From assembly GCA_033557465.1 (NCBI GenBank), contig CM066031.1, positions 1,443,736,163 through 1,443,800,162 of the forward strand: a stretch of 64,000 nt of DNA, in the 5' to 3' direction. Within the stretch, counting starts at the first letter, position 1, and each line of letters starts with the position of its first letter. The notes below the pieces were generated by a model. The model ran no database searches and was not told the DNA's origin. It was given only the letters and a program-made list of their open reading frames with translations. Below, in pieces: positions 43,442 through 53,523 of the stretch. The translations under genes were made by a program, and so were the position numbers. The DNA comes from Ichthyophis bannanicus (taxonomy: Eukaryota; Chordata; Amphibia; Gymnophiona; Ichthyophiidae).

Positions 43442-44286
43442 ATATTATGTTACTATGTGGGAAGCATCTGTTGTGAGGACAGAGTGATATTCTAGTGGTC
43501 CAAATGAGACTTCTGGTCAGGTTGAATTTGGACATTCATCACTGTACAATAGTCCAACGTGAAGCCAACAGATACATTTGGTAAAAAGAGGTTAAGAACA
43601 TTGATTCCATTGGAATTTGAGATCCTATTATAACTTTAGCATTTTTAGGCAGGCCTAGGGCATGACATGAACCACAAGTGGCCTTATGATCTACTGTAAT
43701 TTCTGTAAGCATATCTTAGTTGTAATAGTCATAGGGCACTGCATGTTTAATTTTATTTATTGATTTCATTCACCACCCACATCTCAGGGATATTCAGTGG
43801 TTTACAATAAAAGTGAATACAAGTAAACAATAAAACAATATAAAACATTATATACCCTAAAAACAAGCATGGAAATGGAGCATTAATTTTGTAATCTATC
43901 TTGGGGCAGAAATGTATTGAACTGTGTCCATAATAGCTCCTGCAAATGAAATCTTCATAGTCTGAAGTGTCAACTTCTCAGATTTGATGATAAACCTCTG
44001 ACTCTGATGGAGGTGTAGTGTCTTGTCTCTGAGGATCAGGGACAGATCATTTGAAGAAACTGACAGAAACCATTTGTTCAGGTTAGGAAAAATCATTTAG
44101 CATGTGGTAAAAACCCTGGGGACCAATAAGAAGTCTTATACTGATAATAGTCAGTATGCAGAAGGACTTGGAGGTATTTTCTGCAATTGGGATGAATCGG
44201 AATTTGCATGTAAACGTCTTTGAGATTCAGTGACCAAAGCCACATTTATCAAGTGGGGAGAATGGAGGGAAGAGTGTTTATCTCAA

Positions 44287-45253
44287 AGGGAGGAGTAGCC
44301 TAGTGGTTGGGGCAAGGTACTTCAGGCCAGAAGGTCAGGGGTTCAAATCCCACTAGAGGACAGCAACCTTGGGCCAGAAGGACTGGGGTTTCTAGTCCCG
44401 CAGGTGCTCCTTGTGGTCTTGGGCAAGCCACTTAACCCTCCATTGCCCATGTTCCCTGTAAGTATTAGTGAATGTGTCTCATATCCCCACATGTTATCAT
44501 TATGCAAAAAAGACTCTCTGAACACATTACACCCACCCTAATTGAGCTTCATTGGCTCCCCATCACGGCCCGCATACAATACAAGATTTTAGTCACTACT
44601 TTCAAACTCATCCATAATGTTGCTCCCTCTCATCTCAACAGTTTGATATCCAATCTACCCAACAACAGAAGTAGAAGAACAGCGAACCTCAATACCCTCT
44701 GCCTCCCGAAGTCCTTCACAAAGGTTAATGCATGTACCAGTAACAGAGCCTTCTCATTTATAGCTCCTGCACTCTGGAACCGGTTGCCAAGTGACCTACG
44801 TGAAATCTGTGATCTGAAAGACTTCAGAAAAAATCTTAAGACTCACCTCTTCCAATCACACTACAACTTAACCTCGTGAATTTCACTCTGCTGTATGTAA
44901 ATATGTATATACGGATCCTGTGTAAAGTCCTAACAATCAGTCACTTGTAAATATGTATATAAGTACACCGTGTGAACCATTAACAGCAATCAACTGTAAA
45001 CTGTAACCCCATGTTTTTGCTGTGCTCTTCCTCCCTTCCCTAATCACATTGTATGCATCCATAATTCTGGCCGGTACAGCCAACATCACCATGTGTAACA
45101 ACCGCTGCTGATCACTGGAAGCAGCGGGATACAAATGTACGCTAAATAAATAAAATAAAATAAATGTTAAATGTATCCCCCAATTATGTTGTGACCGCTT
45201 TGATTGAAGGATAAGGCAGTATACAAAACTGTCTAAATAAAATAAATAATTTT
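44287..45253 (+). mobile_element. tRNA-headed SINE split by an L2
   Basis: The head and body, 44287-44496, include box B GGTTCAAATCC (about 44341) and TTGGGCAAGCCACTTAACCC. The tail resumes at 45164 (GTTAAATGTATCCCCC) and ends 45253 in TAAATAAAATAAAT. The uninterrupted relative is 25532-25828. The duplicated ATGTTA at 44491-44496 and 45164-45169 brackets the insertion. Confidence 0.8.
44497..45163 (+). mobile_element. L2-like LINE 3' end within a SINE
   Basis: The open frame to 44879 carries SEHITPTLIELHWLPITARI, NRAFSFIAPALWNRLPSDLR and FRKNLKTHLFQ, the L2 C-terminal domain. The tail runs to 45163 with ACGCTAAATAAATAAA. 5' truncated; 6-bp target duplication ATGTTA. Confidence 0.82.
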
Positions 45254-45374
45254 TTTCTTGCACAGGTTGAGGTCCCAGAGATCCAGAATGGGATGCACAC
45301 CACCTGTCTTTTTAAGGATCAGGAAGTACTTGGAGTAGAAGCCTTGATTCCCTTCCTGAATTGGAACTGACTCT

Positions 45375-45490
45375 ATTGTATTTAGAAACACGACGGCAGA
45401 TAAACACCATACAGCCTATCCATTCTGCCCTTCCACACTAACTACTACAGTCCCTTTTTTCCGTTAGAGATCTTCTGTGTGTATCCCATG
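45375..45490 (-). mobile_element. CR1 family b tail fragment
   Basis: GAAACACGACGGCAGATAAA, CCATACAGCCTATCC and TATCCCATGCTTTCTTGA match the reverse complement of the CR1 family b 3' end. Inserted in DIRS-E. Confidence 0.65.
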
Positions 45491-45880
45491 CTTTCTTGAC
45501 TGCAGCAGGAGTGTAACTTCTTCCTGAAGCAGACAGGTTCAGGTCTGAGGTATATGTAACCAAATCAATAGTCAATCTGGTGGCAGAAGTTGGAATCTGA
45601 GGTGATAATCCAGTTTTAGAATTTTGAAAAAAATCTGGAATCTGTTGTGATCTTTTTCCACTGCTGAAGAAAACATTGAACCCAATCCCCTATAGGTAGG
45701 GCAGGATGAAGGAGCAGTGACTGCAGGGGATGTTCAAAAAAGTAGAAGACTGCTTTTCAATGACATGGTTTGGCGAAAGTGGAATGCTTGAATTGTTGTG
45801 GTTGCCTATGAAGGGAATGAAGCTTCTTCTATAATAGCAGAAATGTCTGCAGTATTGAATTGTGATTGTTTGTCCAGAGC

Positions 45881-46229
45881 AGGGCTCAACGAATGCCAGG
45901 TGCCAAGTTGCCATGGTGCCTAGAAATTGCATCCTAGTGCCTGGCATTTAATGCCCTTAATGTTTGTTTCGCTCTTGGTGTTTGACCAAGAAACCAAAGC
46001 TTTCCTGACTACCCACCACAATTTGGTTCTGTAAGCATGAGCCACAGAGTTCAGGAAATTCGGGGCGGTCCTGTGGTTTAAAATCTCATGAGATTTGCAA
46101 TCATGAGAATGACCTAAACTTCTTGTAACATGCAGCTCAAGTTTACAGAGCTGAATCACACTGGGGAGGCAAGAAAGCTGCTGTTTCTTGAGCAACTGAA
46201 GATGATATTATTTACCTGGGGGCGGGGGC
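45881..46229. other. Unassigned, between DIRS-E and the nest
   Basis: A short repeated phrase (GCCAGGTGCCAAG / GTGCCTGGCATT) near 45893-45950. Nothing else is recognised. Confidence 0.35.
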
Positions 46230-46390
46230 ATGTCAAAGGGAAACCTGGTAAAGGCTGGGGGCTTTTGAGAAAGAGAGACAGAGAGAGGCTTGATGAGGGC
46301 TGGGTGAGGTATGAATGAGAGAGAGAAAAAAGACTGGGTGAAGGATAGGGGAACAATAAAAAAGAGGGGAAAATGCACAGGACAGCCTCT
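46230..46390. repeat. GA-rich tandem repeat, left part of outermost host
   Basis: Units around GAGAGAGA...GGCTGGGTGAGGTATGAAT occur here and again at 63138-63290 (GGCTGGGTGGAATATGAAAG). The nest between them appears inserted into one repeat array. Confidence 0.55.
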
Positions 46391-46397
46391 TTTAATT

Positions 46398-46601
46398 GCA
46401 AGAAAACTCTGCAACAAGGAGGCATAGGATGCAAATAAAAGGGGATAGACTCAGGAGTAATTTAAGGAAATATTTCTTTAAGGATAGAGTGGTACATATA
46501 TGGAATAGTCTCACAGTGGAGATAGTAAAGACTAGACCTGTATCTGAATTCATGAACGCATGGGATGATCACAAAGCATCTCTAAGGGAAAAAAGGAAAG
46601 C
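46398..46601 (+). mobile_element. CR1 family b 3' fragment split by the RTE (resumes 63069-63137)
   Basis: It encodes the C-terminal KGDRLRSNLRKYFFKDRVVH and TRPVSEFMNAWDDHKASL. The sequence stops in GGAAAAAAGGAAAGC at 46601. The family tail AGGGCAGACTAGATAGGCC and TTTTTCTATGTTTCTATG is found at 63089-63137, on the other side of the RTE. Confidence 0.75.
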
Positions 46602-46616
46602 GAGAAATCTCTACAA

Positions 46617-47160
46617 ATGGAGAAAAAGCAAAAACGGCCAAAACAGATGACCAAAGAAACTCTGAAAATTGCCCAGAAACGCAGAGAAGTTAAAGCCAGA
46701 GAAGAACGAGATGCAATCACAGAACTCAACAGAGATTTCCAACATGCAGCAAGACAAAATAAGGAGAAGTATTACAATGACACATACAAAGATCGGCTTT
46801 CCTACAGTTACGAGAGTTAAAGAAAAAATTCAAGCCTCGAATTGGAATATTACAAGATGCTCAAGGATCCATTTTGAATGATGCTGAGAAGATCAAGAAA
46901 CGGTGGAAAGAATATACAGAGTTATTATATGATAAAGACCAAGTGGACCAACAGCCACCTGTACCTTATGATCCGGAACCATTGGTGATGAAAGAAGAAG
47001 TTGAAGCAGCATTGAAAGCCTTATCAAAGAACAAAGCACCAGGCTTTGATTGCATTCCCATAGAAGTATTACAGCAGTATGATGCAGCTGTTACCATACT
47101 TACAAGGCTCTGCCAGGAAACTTGGAAGACAACATCATGGCCAACTGACTGGAAAAGAAA
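46617..47160 (+). pseudogene. RTE ORF2 piece 1 (pre-RT and first RT block)
   Basis: The frame 46617-46820 has a Lys/Arg-rich linker (TKETLKIAQKRREVKAREER). A shift near 46810 leads to ILNDAEKIKKRWKEYTELLY and EAALKALSKNKAPGFDCIPI, the NKAPG block that opens RTE-type reverse transcriptases. It ends at W-P-T-D-W-K-R where DIRS-H enters. Confidence 0.8.
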
Positions 47161-47405
47161 GCGTAGTTACTCACCTGTAACAGGTGTTCTCCAGGTCACA
47201 TATGGGTGACGTCGGTGCCGACGGAGCCCTCACGCGGAGCAATTCCCCAGCCTTCAAAGAAAGCCTTTGGGATTGCATCGTGCATGTGCGGTCCCCTTCC
47301 CACCCAAGGGTGCCATCTTGCTCAGTCAGATGACACAGCTAAATAGAGGACAAAATGAGAAAAAATTAATCAAAGGACTGCAACTCCAGGGGAGGAGGGA
47401 GGGTC

Positions 47406-47505
47406 GTGAGGACTGATTCCTGCTGTCCCTGGAGAACACCTGTTACAGGTGAGTAACTACGCTTTCTCCAGGAACAAGCAGGAAGTCAGTCCTCACATGT
47501 GGGAC
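47406..47505. repeat. DIRS-H internal complementary region
   Basis: CCTGGAGAACACCTGTTACA and GGTGAGTAACTACGC are an exact complement of 47161-47195. The right half, TTTCTCCAGGAACAAGCAGG and onward, pairs with 59200-59239. The boundary between halves predicts both element ends exactly. Confidence 0.9.
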
Positions 47506-47929
47506 TCCCTAGCTATAGGCTACCGAGAACCCATAGCTGAAAAATGGCTCCCTCTAGAAGAGCGGCAGCAGCAGTGATAGGATTTTTCTCCGAGAACACA
47601 ACCCCCACGGTAGCCTGACACCAAAGGGTCGGACGGTAGGAGTTGCCTAAACCTCGAATAGGTTACGGAGTACCGCCTGACCAAAAACACTGTCCCGCCG
47701 GGACTCAATCTCCAGGCAGTAGTGGGCTGCAAAAGTCTGGCTTGAAGACCAAGTTGCGGCCCGGCAGATGTCTGCCAACGGAACAGAGCGGTGGTTAGCC
47801 ACTGATGCGGCCTTAGCTCTGACAGAGTGGGCCGTGATTCAGCCCTGCAGCTGGAGGTCAGTTGACCTGTACGCCCAGGCAATGCAGTCTGCCACCCAGG
47901 TGGATAACGTGCGCTTGGAGACAGGTAGA

Positions 47930-48140
47930 GCACAGTTACTTACCTGTAACAGGTGATCTCTGGGAACAACAGGAATTAGTCCTCACATATGGGTACGTCG
48001 GTACCGACGGAGCCTGCGCGGGAACGCTCCCCAGCTTCCCAAAAAGGAAAGCTTTTGGGAGCATCCCACAGCGCCTGCACACTGCCTTCCTGCCTTTCCT
48101 AACCAACTCTCCTCAGTTCGAGTTTAAAGCTGAGACAATA
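47930..48140. repeat. DIRS-G low-coordinate terminal repeat
   Basis: GTCGGTACCGACGGAGCCTG, GCTCCCCAGCTTCCC, AAAGCTTTTGGGAGC and AACCAACTCTCCTCAGTTC are the near-perfect reverse complement of about 53355-53490. Confidence 0.9.
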
Positions 48141-48200
48141 GAGAGAGAGAGGAAAGGAAAGATAAAGAGAGATACAACTCCTAGGGGAGGTGGGAGGGTT

Positions 48201-48300
48201 GTGAGGACTAATTCCTGCTGTTCCCAGAGATCACCTGTTACAGGTAAGTAACTGTGCTATCTCCAGGAACAAGCAGGAATGAGTCCTCACATATGGGGAC
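48201..48300. repeat. DIRS-G internal complementary region
   Basis: GAGATCACCTGTTACAGGTA and AGTAACTGTGC are an exact complement of the left edge at 47930-47965. TATCTCCAGGAACAAGCAGG and the following bases are complementary to the right edge ending 53523. Confidence 0.92.
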
Positions 48301-48408
48301 TCCCTAGCTAAGATGCCTGGGAGATCCCCAAGGGTATGAGACCCTGAAGGGTTCCTCGTCTTCCTATGGATCTCAGGCATCCATTCAGGGAAGGAGGGCA
48401 GGAGTTGT

Positions 48409-49465
48409 TCAAGAATGGAACAGGTGTCTGAGGACAGCCTGACCAAACAAGGCATCCCGGCGGGAGTCCTTGTCCAAACAGTAATGGGCTGTGAAGGTAT
48501 GAACCGAGGCCCAGGTGGCTGCTCGACAGATCTGGTCGATGGACACAGAATGAAGATGAGCCATAGAGGTGGCCATGGCCCTCACATTGTGAGCTGTGAC
48601 ATGGCCCTCCAGAGAAAGGTTCTTACTCTGGTAAGCAAAAGAAATACACTGAGCAATCCAATTGGACAGTGTTCTTTTAGAGACTGGAAGTCCTAAATGA
48701 GAAGGATCAAAAGCAACAAAAAGCTGGGAAGACTTTCTATGTTGCTGTGTCCTGTGTAAGTAAAAAGCAAGAGCTCTTTTACAATCTAGAGTATGAAGGT
48801 TCCTCTCTGCACTGGATGCATGAGGAGCTGGAAAAAAAACAGGTAAATATACCTCTTGATTAAGATGAAAAGGTGAGACCTCTTTAGGCATAAAGTGCGG
48901 ATTTGTCCTAAGGACTACCTTATCATGATGGAACCTTGTATAAGGTGGATTAGCCACTAAGGCCTGCAATTCACTGATGCGGCGAGCAGAAGTGATTGCA
49001 ATAAGGAAAATAACCTTCCAGGAAAGAAATTTCAAGGAGGTAGTGGCTAAGGGTTCAAAAGGTGGCTTCATTAAGCTGACCAAGAACCAAGTATAAGTCC
49101 CATGCCACCGGAGGAGGTCGAATGGGAGGTTTAGTTAAAGTTAGGCCTCTCATGAATCTTGCAATAAGAGGATGAGAGGAAATAGGTAGTCCATTGAGAG
49201 GCTTAAGGGATGCTGCAATAGCACTCAAATGGACCCTTACTGAATTTGTTTTAAGGCCTGCATTGGAGAGATGCAGGAGATATTCCAATAAAGAATTCAC
49301 AGGAAGTGCCAGAGGGTTAAGACCCTTTTGAGCACACCAAATGGAAAATCTTTTCCACTTAAAAGCATAGGAACGCCTAGTGGAAGGTTTTCTGGAAGCA
49401 TGGAGGATATCCTTCACTTGCTGAGAAAGATTGAAGTCTTGAAGGTCTAGGCCTTCAGTAACCAA
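48409..49465 (-). pseudogene. DIRS-G tyrosine recombinase, one frameshift
   Basis: The N-terminal part (49055-49465) has SRKPSTRRSYAFKWKRFSIW and NAGLKTNSVRVHLSAIAASL. A 1-base insertion near 49070 shifts to the frame 48409-49083. That frame contains the first catalytic Arg in ITSARRISELQALVAN, the H-x-x-R in VTAHNVRAMATSMAHL, and the nucleophile Tyr in TAHYCLDKDSRRDALFGQAV, stopping at 48409. All four core catalytic residues (R, H, R, Y) are present. The enzyme integrates the circular DNA copy without target duplication. Confidence 0.9.
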
Positions 49466-51290
49466 GCTCTGAGGTGAAGGGACTTGGGTTTGGATGCCAC
49501 AAAGTCCCTTCCTCCTGGGATAGAAGGTCTGGCGCAGCTCCCAAGTCCAGGGAGGGGGCTTGGGAGAGATGCAGAAGTAGAGGGTACCACACTTGGCGTG
49601 GCCAGCGTGGAGCTATGAGGATCATAGATCCTTGATCCCTCTGGAGTTTGAACAGAGTCTTGGGAATCAAAGGAATGGGTGGAAAGGCATACAGGAAGCC
49701 CTGACCCCAATGAAGGAGGAAGGCATCTTTGGCCTGACCTCCCTGACACGGAATTCTGGAACAGAACCAGGGAAGTTTGGCATTCCACGGACTTGCAAAG
49801 AGGTCTATGTCCGGGGTTCCCCATTCTTGGAAGATTCTGAGTACCTGATCCATGTGCAGGGACCATTCGTGTGGAAGCAGAACTCGACTGAGTCTGTCTG
49901 CCCAAGAGTTTTGGATTCCTGGGAGGTATACTGCCAGGAGATGGATTTGATGCTCTCTGGCGAAGGCCCATAATCTTAGAGCTTCGTTGCAAAGCGACAC
50001 AGAGCCAGTTCCTCCTTGCTTGTTTATGTAAAACATGGCTACTTGATTGTCCATATGAATGAGGACTGTCTTGTAGCTGAGGAGGGTATGAAAGACCTTG
50101 AGAGCTAGGAACACTGCTCGAAGTTCCAAGTGGTTGATATGAAGAGAGGTCTCCTGTGGGGACCAAGTGCCTTGGGTGGAGAGGTCTTGTAGATGAGCTC
50201 CCCAACCTGTTTGGGAGGCATCTGTTGTGAGGGTTGCTTGGGGTAACAAAGGTTGGAAGGGGGACCCCAGCAACAGATTTTGAGTGGACATCCACCATTG
50301 GAGAGACCAAAAGAGACGTTTGGAGGTTGCTATTTGGTCTGAGAGAGCTCCTGAAGCTTGAGTCCACTGGGTGGACAAAGTCCATTGAGCTGCTCTCATG
50401 TGTAGGCGAGCATAGGGTACCACATGTACTGTGGAAGTCATATGGCCTAGCAGCTGTAGCATCTCCCTGGCAGTTAAGTGGCTCTTTGACTGAATCTGGG
50501 AGGCTAACTGCACTAGACGTTGACAATGGGCCTGAGGAATGTAGGCCCTTGCAGAGGTGGTGTCCAACCAGGCCCCTATGAATTCCAGGGACTGAGTAGG
50601 GGTGAGCTGGGACTTTGGGAGGTTTACCACAAGTCCCAGGTATTGCAGAATGCGCCTGGTGCGGTTCAGGGAGATCTGAGCCTCTGACTGGGTTGGAGCT
50701 CGGATGAGCCAGTCGTCCAGGTATGGGAAGACAAATATTCCCAGAGTGCGTAGAAATGCAGCAACTATTGCCATGCATTTGGTAAACAATCTTGGAGCAG
50801 AGGCTAGACCGAAAGGAAGCACTCTGTATTGGTAATGTTTTCCCTGGAACAGAAAACGTAGGAATTTTCTGTGAGATGGATGGATGAGGACATGAGTGTA
50901 CGCATCCTTGAGATCTAGAGAACAAAAGCCAATCCTGACTCTGCAGGTATGGAAGGAGAGTGCCTAGAGAAAGCATCTTGAACTTCTCCTTGCATAGGAA
51001 TTTGTTCAATTCTCTGAGATCTAGAATGGGTCTGTATCCCCCTGTTTTCTTTGGAATGAGAAAATAGGGGGAGTAAAACCCTGACCCCTGTTGAAGAAGA
51101 GGAACTTCTTCTATGGCCCCTTGGGCCAGAAGGGTAGTCACCTCCTGATCCAGAAGGGCGAGGAGAGATGTGGGAGAATTGAAGTGTCTCACCATGGTGT
51201 AGGGAGGAAGGTCTGAGAAATGAAGTTTGTAGCCCTCTCTTATAATGGAGAGGGTCCACAGCTCTGATGTGATTTGCTCCCATCTGGGAG
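49455..51290 (-). pseudogene. DIRS-G reverse transcriptase / RNase H / downstream domain, one frameshift
   Basis: The upstream frame (to about 50920) has SPYFLIPKKTGGYRPILDLR. A 1-base insertion near 50922 spoils the SLDLKDAY block. The main frame then runs 455 codons (49455-50822). It contains LPFGLASAPRLFTKCMAIVA, the catalytic FPYLDDWLI, TLTTDASQTGWGAH, HLELRAVFLAL, IHMDNQVAMFYINKQGG and SWADRLSRVL (the RNase H acidic residues). The terminal domain has DIDLFASPWNAKLPWFCSR, DAFLLHWGQGFLYAFPPIPL and LIAPRWPRQVWYPLLL. Its end overlaps the recombinase start by a few codons. Confidence 0.9.
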
Positions 51291-51370
51291 CAAAATAAGC
51301 TAACCTTCCTGGAATGGTGAGAGGTTCTGGCTGTTGTAGAGCCAGAAAGGTTAAGTTCTCTAGTATCAAG

Positions 51371-53200
51371 TCAAAAACCCTGAGGGGGTTGGGACTGCTG
51401 GGTTGTAGCAGTCCCTGCAGGTTTAGGCGTGGCCTGTTTAGGTTGCTGACGCTTAGTAGCAAAGCGACCTGTAGAAGATTGTTGGCCAGAAGTGGAAGGA
51501 AATCTGCTCCTTTTGTAAAAAGGCTTTTTGAAAGGTTTTTTCTTGGCTGGAATGAAGGTTGACTTGGAAAGTCTATCCAGAGCAGAATTCTCTGCATCCA
51601 TTTGAGTGGCTTTTATTTGCCACTCTTTGCCAAAGAGATTTTCACCTGTACAGGGCAGATTTCCTAAGCCATCCTGAACCCAGGGCTCTAGATCAGAAGC
51701 CTGGAGCCAAGCAATTCTGCGAGCAGCTATGGCAATGCCTGAGGCTCTGCTGGCACCTTCAAAGGAGTCAAAGGCTGCCCTGTTGGAAAACTTTGAAATG
51801 TCTTGAGTATGCTTAAGCCAAAGGAGGAACTCATCCCTTTTATCCTCTGGAAGAAAAGGGAGAAAGTTGTGCAGCTTTTGTGCAACTTCCTTCAGAAACA
51901 TACCCATATAAAGGCTATATGAGTTGATTCTGGCAATAAGCATGCTGGCTTGGAATATTTTTCTACCAAAAGCATCCAAGGTCCTGCATTCTCTTCCTGG
52001 AGGAGTAGAAGAGTGTCTTTTGGTACTCTTTATCCTTTTCATAGCTGACTGCACCACAATGGAGTGGTGAGGAAGCTGAGTTTTCTGAAATCCAGGACAA
52101 GGAGGGACACGGTACATAGTGTCCAATCTGCGAGAATGAGGAGAAAGGGTGAGAGGAGTCTCCCATAAGTCAATCATATGTTCATGAAGAATTTCATGAA
52201 TTGGCAAGGTGACTGCCTCTCTGGGAGCCTTAGAGTATCCTAAAATATCAAATTTTTTTGCTCTAGGCTCTGTTTCAGAGGTTACTGAAATAGAGAGTCC
52301 TTTAGCCACTTCTATTATGAAGTCTTGAAAGGACAAATCCTCTGGAGGAGACATTCTCCTTTTTGGAGAAGTAGGCTCCTCAGGAAGGGTAATGGATACT
52401 TCAGGAGACTCATCTGATGAATCAGAATCATCAGAGGAATCGAAGTATCGTCTGTCCGCTTCCAACAATCCATACGCGTATCGATCGGTACCGACATCGT
52501 ACGTCCCCGGTACCGGATCGGTACCGAGAAATAGACCTGGACAAGGAACCGGAGTCGGTATCCTGGCCGATGTCGATGCAGTCAGTACCGGTATCGGCGC
52601 TGGTACCGGTACCGACAACGGAACTCATTGCGGTACCGTCGGCGTCGCAGCTTTGATAAAAGCCATTATAGCCTGCTGCATGGATTGAACAGTGTGATCC
52701 ATGGACGCCACGACTGCCTGGATGTCGGTACCGGGAGAAAGTGACAGTACCCCAGAGCAGTCTAACAGGTGATCGGTCGAGGCCGTGCCATCGATGTCAA
52801 CCTGTAACCTCATAGGAGGAGCTTTGGAAGCCAAAGCTTCCCGCCGGGGTTGTTTGGCTGGGGCAGGATCCTCGAGGGCAAGCCCGGAGGCATCTCGATG
52901 CTTAGAGGGAGATTTGCCCTTCAAGGACCTGCTAGGTTTATGTTTGGTTACCTGAGACCCATCAGGAGAGGAAGACCTGGAAGATGTCGATGCCACCGCC
53001 GGTGCATCCGTGGGAAACAGCACATGGAGCTTGGCTGCTCGGTTCTGTAACCCTCGTTTAGACATTAGAGAGCAGGACTGGCAATCCGGAATGGAGTGTT
53101 CAGGACCCAAACATTTAAGACACCATTCATGGGTATCTGTAACAGAAATTGTACCGCTACACTTAGTGCATTTTTTGAACCCGGAGGCTGGTTTTTCCAT
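51371..53200 (-). pseudogene. DIRS-G gag, one premature stop
   Basis: ATG at 53200 opens with the putative zinc motif (FKKCTKCSGTISVTDTHEWC, CLKCLGPEHSIPDCQSC). One in-frame TGA at 52627-52625 interrupts it; the same frame then runs to 51371. A CGA to TGA change would explain it. The conserved middle (CPGFQKTQLPHHSIVVQSAM, SYSLYMGMFLKEVAQKLHNF) and the basic C-terminus (KKKPFKKPFYKRSRFPSTSG) are intact. Total length would be about 609 codons, like DIRS-A. A GGTACC-rich stretch lies at 52480-52640. Confidence 0.88.
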
Positions 53201-53329
53201 GAGGGAAAATTTTCTTGTGGGCCTGGAGGCCTAAGAAGAAAAATACACCAAGTGAGGAAAAAAAAAAAATATATATATTTTTTTTTAGAAATAAATTAAA
53301 ATAAAGAACTTCTTCAGCGGTGACAGGAA

Positions 53330-53523
53330 CACGACCTGCTGGCTCCGCGGAAAAGAAGAACTGAGGAGAGTTGGTTAGGAAAAGCGGGAAGGCAGCACGC
53401 AGGCGCTGTGGGATGCTCCCAAAAGCTTTCCTTTTTGGGAAGCTGGGGAGCGTTCCCACGCAGGCTCCATCGGTACCGACGTACCCATATGTGAGGACTC
53501 ATTCCTGCTTGTTCCTGGAGATA
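53330..53523. repeat. DIRS-G high-coordinate terminal repeat
   Basis: This mirrors 47930-48140. Because it is upstream of gag on the minus strand it probably holds the element's promoter (inference; no core motif was identified). Confidence 0.85.

Larger units (their letters stand above)
37267..45880 (-). mobile_element. DIRS-E, old DIRS element fragmented by later insertions
   Basis: The left terminus GCCGTTTCTCACCTATAACA (37267) and an ICR (37494-37600) are present. Recombinase (37650-38450) and RNase H remnants (near 38900-39140) follow. RT remnants recur between younger insertions: about 43442-44286 (GGAAGCATCTGTTGTGAGGA; TCTTTGAGATTCAGTGACCA), 45254-45374 (CCCAGAGATCCAGAATGGGA) and 45491 to about 45880. 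The right terminal repeat was not found. Insertions inside are CR1 39240-39931, CR1 39935-43165 with an L2, SINE 43174-43441, SINE 44287-45253 with an L2, and a CR1 tail 45375-45490. Confidence 0.75.
47930..53523 (-). mobile_element. DIRS-G, near-intact DIRS element nested in DIRS-H
   Basis: Termini are GCACAGTTACTTACCTGTAA (47930) and TTGTTCCTGGAGATA (53523), a length of 5594 bases. The ICR is at 48201-48300. Visible lesions are only one nonsense codon in gag, one 1-base insertion in RT and one in the recombinase. Removing it leaves the DIRS-H recombinase frame continuous with no duplicated target base. It belongs to the same subfamily as DIRS-A. Confidence 0.93.
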
